From RYN-431 sp036388295 (GTDB lineage: Bacteria > Planctomycetota > Phycisphaerae > Tepidisphaerales > Tepidisphaeraceae), in the NCBI GenBank assembly GCA_036388295.1, contig DASVSC010000138.1, positions 1 to 9,129 of the forward strand: a stretch of DNA of 9,129 nucleotides, given 5' to 3'. Shown here in pieces: positions 6,833 to 9,129 of this stretch (position 1 is the first letter of the stretch; each line of letters opens with the position of its first letter). A program made the translations under genes and the position numbers. Below the pieces are notes generated by a model that saw only the letters and a list, made by a program, of their open reading frames with translations, was not told where the DNA came from and made no database searches.

Positions 6833-8851
6833 ATGGATAGAACTTTCGGTGTTAAGGATTTTGTCCTGTTCTCCCTCATCGGCGTCGTCATCGTCCTGGT
6901 CGTCCTGGCCATGCTGCAGTTCGACCGGCAATGGGACGAGGTGCAGAACATCAAGCAGAAGCTGGAACAGCAGGCGAGCGACCTGCGCTCCATAGGGCAG
7001 CAGATCAGCCGCGGCGTGACCGTTGGCGGCGGGGGCGCGCCGACGACCGCGCCGCTACAGAACCTGGCCGCCGCACAGCAGCGCGTGCTGGCGGCGCGAC
7101 AAAAGCCTGACTTCGCCGAGGGCGATTGGCTGGTCACGGGGCTGAGCGCGAACTTCACGTCGCTCACGCCGATCATCTCCACGGACGGCTACGCGGCGGA
7201 CCTGCAGTCGAACGTGATCGAAAGTTTGTGCGCGCGGGATCCGGTTTCGCTGCAGTGGCAAGGCCTGCTGGCCGACAGCTGGACCACCGACGACACCAGC
7301 GCCAAGTGGGAGGCATACGCCGCCTCCCGGCGGGCCGTACCGTTGACCGAAGTGGAGATCGCCAAGGAAAAGGCCTACCCGGCCGCGGGCGACGACGCGG
7401 CGAAGAAGGCATACGTCGATCGCCGCCTGAAAGAAGGCCGCACTGAAGACAGCATTGGTGCCGAGCCGGAATGCCCGCCGGCAATCACCTTCACGTTTAA
7501 GCTGCGCCCCAACGCGGCGTTCTCGGACGGCGCGCCCGTGACCGCGGATGACGTGGTCTGGACGTTCGACTTCACGATGAATCCGGCGGTCGACGCGCCG
7601 CGCGAACGGGCGTACTTTTCGCGCATCCGCGCCGTCAAGAAGATCAATGAGCGTGAAGTCGCATTCGTGTTCAGTGTGCCATACTTCAAGTCGTTCGAGC
7701 TGGCCGGCGGGTTCGGCGTGTTGCCGAAACATTTTTACGAGAAGTACACGCCGCAGCAGTTCAATCAATCCACCGGCCTGCTGATGGGCAGTGGCCCATA
7801 CATGATGGAAGACCCGACGGCCTGGAAACCGGGCCGTCCCGCGGAGCTGGTGCGTAACCCGCGCTATTGGGGCGTGGCGCCGGCATTCGCCAAGCTCGTG
7901 TTCCGCCAGTTCACCAATGCCGTTGCGCTGGAAACGGGTTTCACCAATGGCGAGTTCGACTCCTTCGAGTGCAAGCCGGAGCAGTACCTTTCGCTGAAGA
8001 ACAACCCGGCCGTCGCGTCGCGCACGCAGAACTACGAATACCAGTCGGCCGTGGGCGCGTACCGCTACATCGGCTGGAACCAAGCGCGCAACGGCAAGCC
8101 GACCAAGTTCGCCGACAAGCGCGTGCGTCAGGCGATGACGCTGTTGAGCGACCAGAAGCGGCTTTTGTCCGACGTGATGCTCGGCCTGGCCGTGCCGGCG
8201 ATCGGGCCGTTCAATCCGGCGAGCCGCCAGTCGGACACGACGCTTAAGCCGTGGGCGTACGACCCGGACCACGCGGCCAGGCTACTCGCCGACGCCGGTT
8301 GGGCGGACAAGAACAACAGCGGCATCCTGTCGAACGCGGCCGGTGAGAACTTCGAGTTCAAACTCACTTACCCGAGCGGCATCCCGAATTACGAGAAGAT
8401 GGTGCTGCTGCTCAAAGACATGTACGCCCGGGCCAAGATCCGCTTGATCCCCGACCCGCAGGAGTTCAGCGTCTTCCGCGACCGCTTGAAAAACCGTGAG
8501 TTCGACGCGATCACGCTGGCCTGGGGGGCGAGCATCGAGGGCGACATCTACCAGATGTTCCACAGCAGCCAGATGGTGGACGGCGGGGACAACTGCATGT
8601 CCTACAAAAACGACGAACTGGACAAAAAGATCGAGCAAGCCCGCCGCACCGTGGACGAGCCGTTGCGGATGAAGCTGTGGAACGAATGCCACACGATTTT
8701 GTACGAAGACCAGCCGTACACGTTCCTGTTCTTCCCGAAGACGCTCGTGTTGCTCGACGCGCGGATTGCCAATGTACAGAAGCTGCCGCTGGGCCTGAAC
8801 GGCGACAGTGAATGGTATGTGCCACGCGCCAAGCAGCGGTGGACGAAGTAG
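6833..8851 (+). CDS. Membrane-anchored ABC transporter substrate-binding protein (SBP family 5) with coiled-coil stalk
   Basis: The start is ATG 6833, chosen because GGAG at 6824-6827 sits 5 bases upstream and because the upstream part of the open frame lies inside the permease gene. The 672-residue product is longer than usual (500-560). Residues 9-29 are an uncleaved-looking membrane helix with no lipobox cysteine and no AxA site. Residues 30-58 form a heptad coiled coil with V37, I40, L44, L51, I54 and I58 at a/d positions, followed by a Gly/Ala/Pro/Thr linker (61-75). The binding fold starts near 98. The family signature TFTFKLRPNAAFSDGAPVTADD is at about 219-240, RNPRYWG at 341-347, and KRVRQAMTLLSDQKR at 429-443. 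A charged segment of about 55 residues (160-215) interrupts the usual strand pair just before the signature. The protein probably faces the periplasm, tethered to the inner membrane and possibly oligomeric. Ligand unknown. Its stop directly abuts the next permease. Confidence 0.93.
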   Translation: MDRTFGVKDFVLFSLIGVVIVLVVLAMLQFDRQWDEVQNIKQKLEQQASDLRSIGQQISRGVTVGGGGAPTTAPLQNLAAAQQRVLAARQKPDFAEGDWLVTGLSANFTSLTPIISTDGYAADLQSNVIESLCARDPVSLQWQGLLADSWTTDDTSAKWEAYAASRRAVPLTEVEIAKEKAYPAAGDDAAKKAYVDRRLKEGRTEDSIGAEPECPPAITFTFKLRPNAAFSDGAPVTADDVVWTFDFTMNPAVDAPRERAYFSRIRAVKKINEREVAFVFSVPYFKSFELAGGFGVLPKHFYEKYTPQQFNQSTGLLMGSGPYMMEDPTAWKPGRPAELVRNPRYWGVAPAFAKLVFRQFTNAVALETGFTNGEFDSFECKPEQYLSLKNNPAVASRTQNYEYQSAVGAYRYIGWNQARNGKPTKFADKRVRQAMTLLSDQKRLLSDVMLGLAVPAIGPFNPASRQSDTTLKPWAYDPDHAARLLADAGWADKNNSGILSNAAGENFEFKLTYPSGIPNYEKMVLLLKDMYARAKIRLIPDPQEFSVFRDRLKNREFDAITLAWGASIEGDIYQMFHSSQMVDGGDNCMSYKNDELDKKIEQARRTVDEPLRMKLWNECHTILYEDQPYTFLFFPKTLVLLDARIANVQKLPLGLNGDSEWYVPRAKQRWTK

Positions 8852-9129
8852 ATGCTCAATTACGTCGTCCGACGCATTCTCCTGATGTTCCCCACGGTGA
8901 TCGGCATCACGCTGGTGGTGTTCGCCGTGATGTGGGCGTCGCCGGGCGGCGTGGGCGGGTCGTTGCTGAGCGACGCGGGCGCGATGCAGCCGGAAGAACG
9001 CAAGGCGCGTGAGGATTATCTCAACCAGCGTTTCGGCCTCAATGACCCCTTCATTGTGCAGTACGCCCGGTGGCTCAATAACGTTTCGCCGGTCGGCGTG
9101 AAACCGGTCGGTACTGGTTTTCCCGGGGC
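8852..9129 (+). CDS. Second OppB-type ABC transporter permease, N-terminal part, cut by window end
   Basis: ATG 8852 follows the upstream TAG without a spacer, and the frame stays open for 92 codons to the window edge. GGTGGA at 8838-8843 is a plausible ribosome site, 8 bases upstream. The product begins MLNYVVRRILLMFPTVIGI, the standard OppB-type entry, with a membrane helix at about 8-28 ending in WASPGG in place of the usual APGDP. It continues with EERKAREDYLNQRFGLNDPF and IVQYARWLNNV, matching the conserved family stretch (a long helix, then GL-x-DP, then QY-x-W). Where most members next have DFG-S, this sequence reads SPVGVKPVGTGFPG, which suggests the beginning of an insertion. It is clearly diverged from the first OppB-type gene (4936-5868), so it is not a recent duplicate. 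It presumably works with the anchored binding protein and a further OppC-type permease beyond the window. Confidence 0.9.
   Translation, partial: MLNYVVRRILLMFPTVIGITLVVFAVMWASPGGVGGSLLSDAGAMQPEERKAREDYLNQRFGLNDPFIVQYARWLNNVSPVGVKPVGTGFPG

Noticed and set aside
6808..6834. Direct repeat GTTCGCAT at 6808-6815 and 6827-6834, before the anchored binding protein
   Set aside because: Eight bases of simple CG-rich sequence, one copy overlapping the start codon; no third copy or dyad to suggest an operator.
8812..9012. Short + strand open frame overlapping the start of the second OppB-type gene
   Set aside because: It is out of frame with the permease, whose first helix and family motifs are clear from ATG 8852; this frame gives only Arg/Gly/His-rich sequence.
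1..9129. tRNA, rRNA, CRISPR, insertion sequence or riboswitch signals
   Set aside because: The window is packed with + strand coding sequence and no gap exceeds 103 bases. I saw no repeat arrays, transposase motifs, terminal inverted repeats or structured RNA patterns.

Overview
The window is high-GC DNA in which almost every base is coding and all supported genes lie on the + strand. Codon third positions are strongly G/C. The style of the proteins (a large secreted protein built from Ig-like and fibronectin-like modules, a Sec-exported helical protein, and oligopeptide ABC transporter parts with unusual insertions and a membrane-anchored binding protein) suggests a Gram-negative environmental bacterium. 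Planctomycetota, perhaps the Phycisphaerae, is my best guess. That is an inference from gene style; there is no rRNA or marker gene here to prove it.

Region 1 (1-2082) is the C-terminal 693 or so residues of a large exported multidomain protein whose 5' end lies outside the window. It reads: end of an Ig-like domain, a roughly 160-residue module, a complete Ig-like (choice-of-anchor D/HYDIN-like) domain, a second diverged copy of the module, and a C-terminal fibronectin type III-like domain. Region 2 (2083-2185) is a 103-base gap with a plausible sigma70-type promoter (TTGACA, 18 bases, TAGCGT).

Region 3 (2186-9129) looks like one transcription unit. It starts with a Sec-secreted protein of unknown function. 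Next comes an oligopeptide transporter half-set: lipoprotein binding protein, OppB-type permease and OppC-type permease, joined by ATGA start/stop overlaps. After a 41-base gap a second set begins: a very unusual binding protein with an uncleaved N-terminal membrane helix and a heptad coiled coil, then the start of a second OppB-type permease that runs off the window end. No ATPase gene (OppD/OppF) is seen, so the energising subunits must be downstream or elsewhere. The two sets probably import peptides or similar solutes across the cytoplasmic membrane, each with its own specificity.

No RNA genes, CRISPR arrays, insertion sequences or attachment sites were seen. I do not see a wholly new system. 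The least ordinary items are the anchored coiled-coil binding protein, the tandem ATPase-less transporter sets, the loop insertions in the permeases, and the unnamed duplicated module in the secreted protein.
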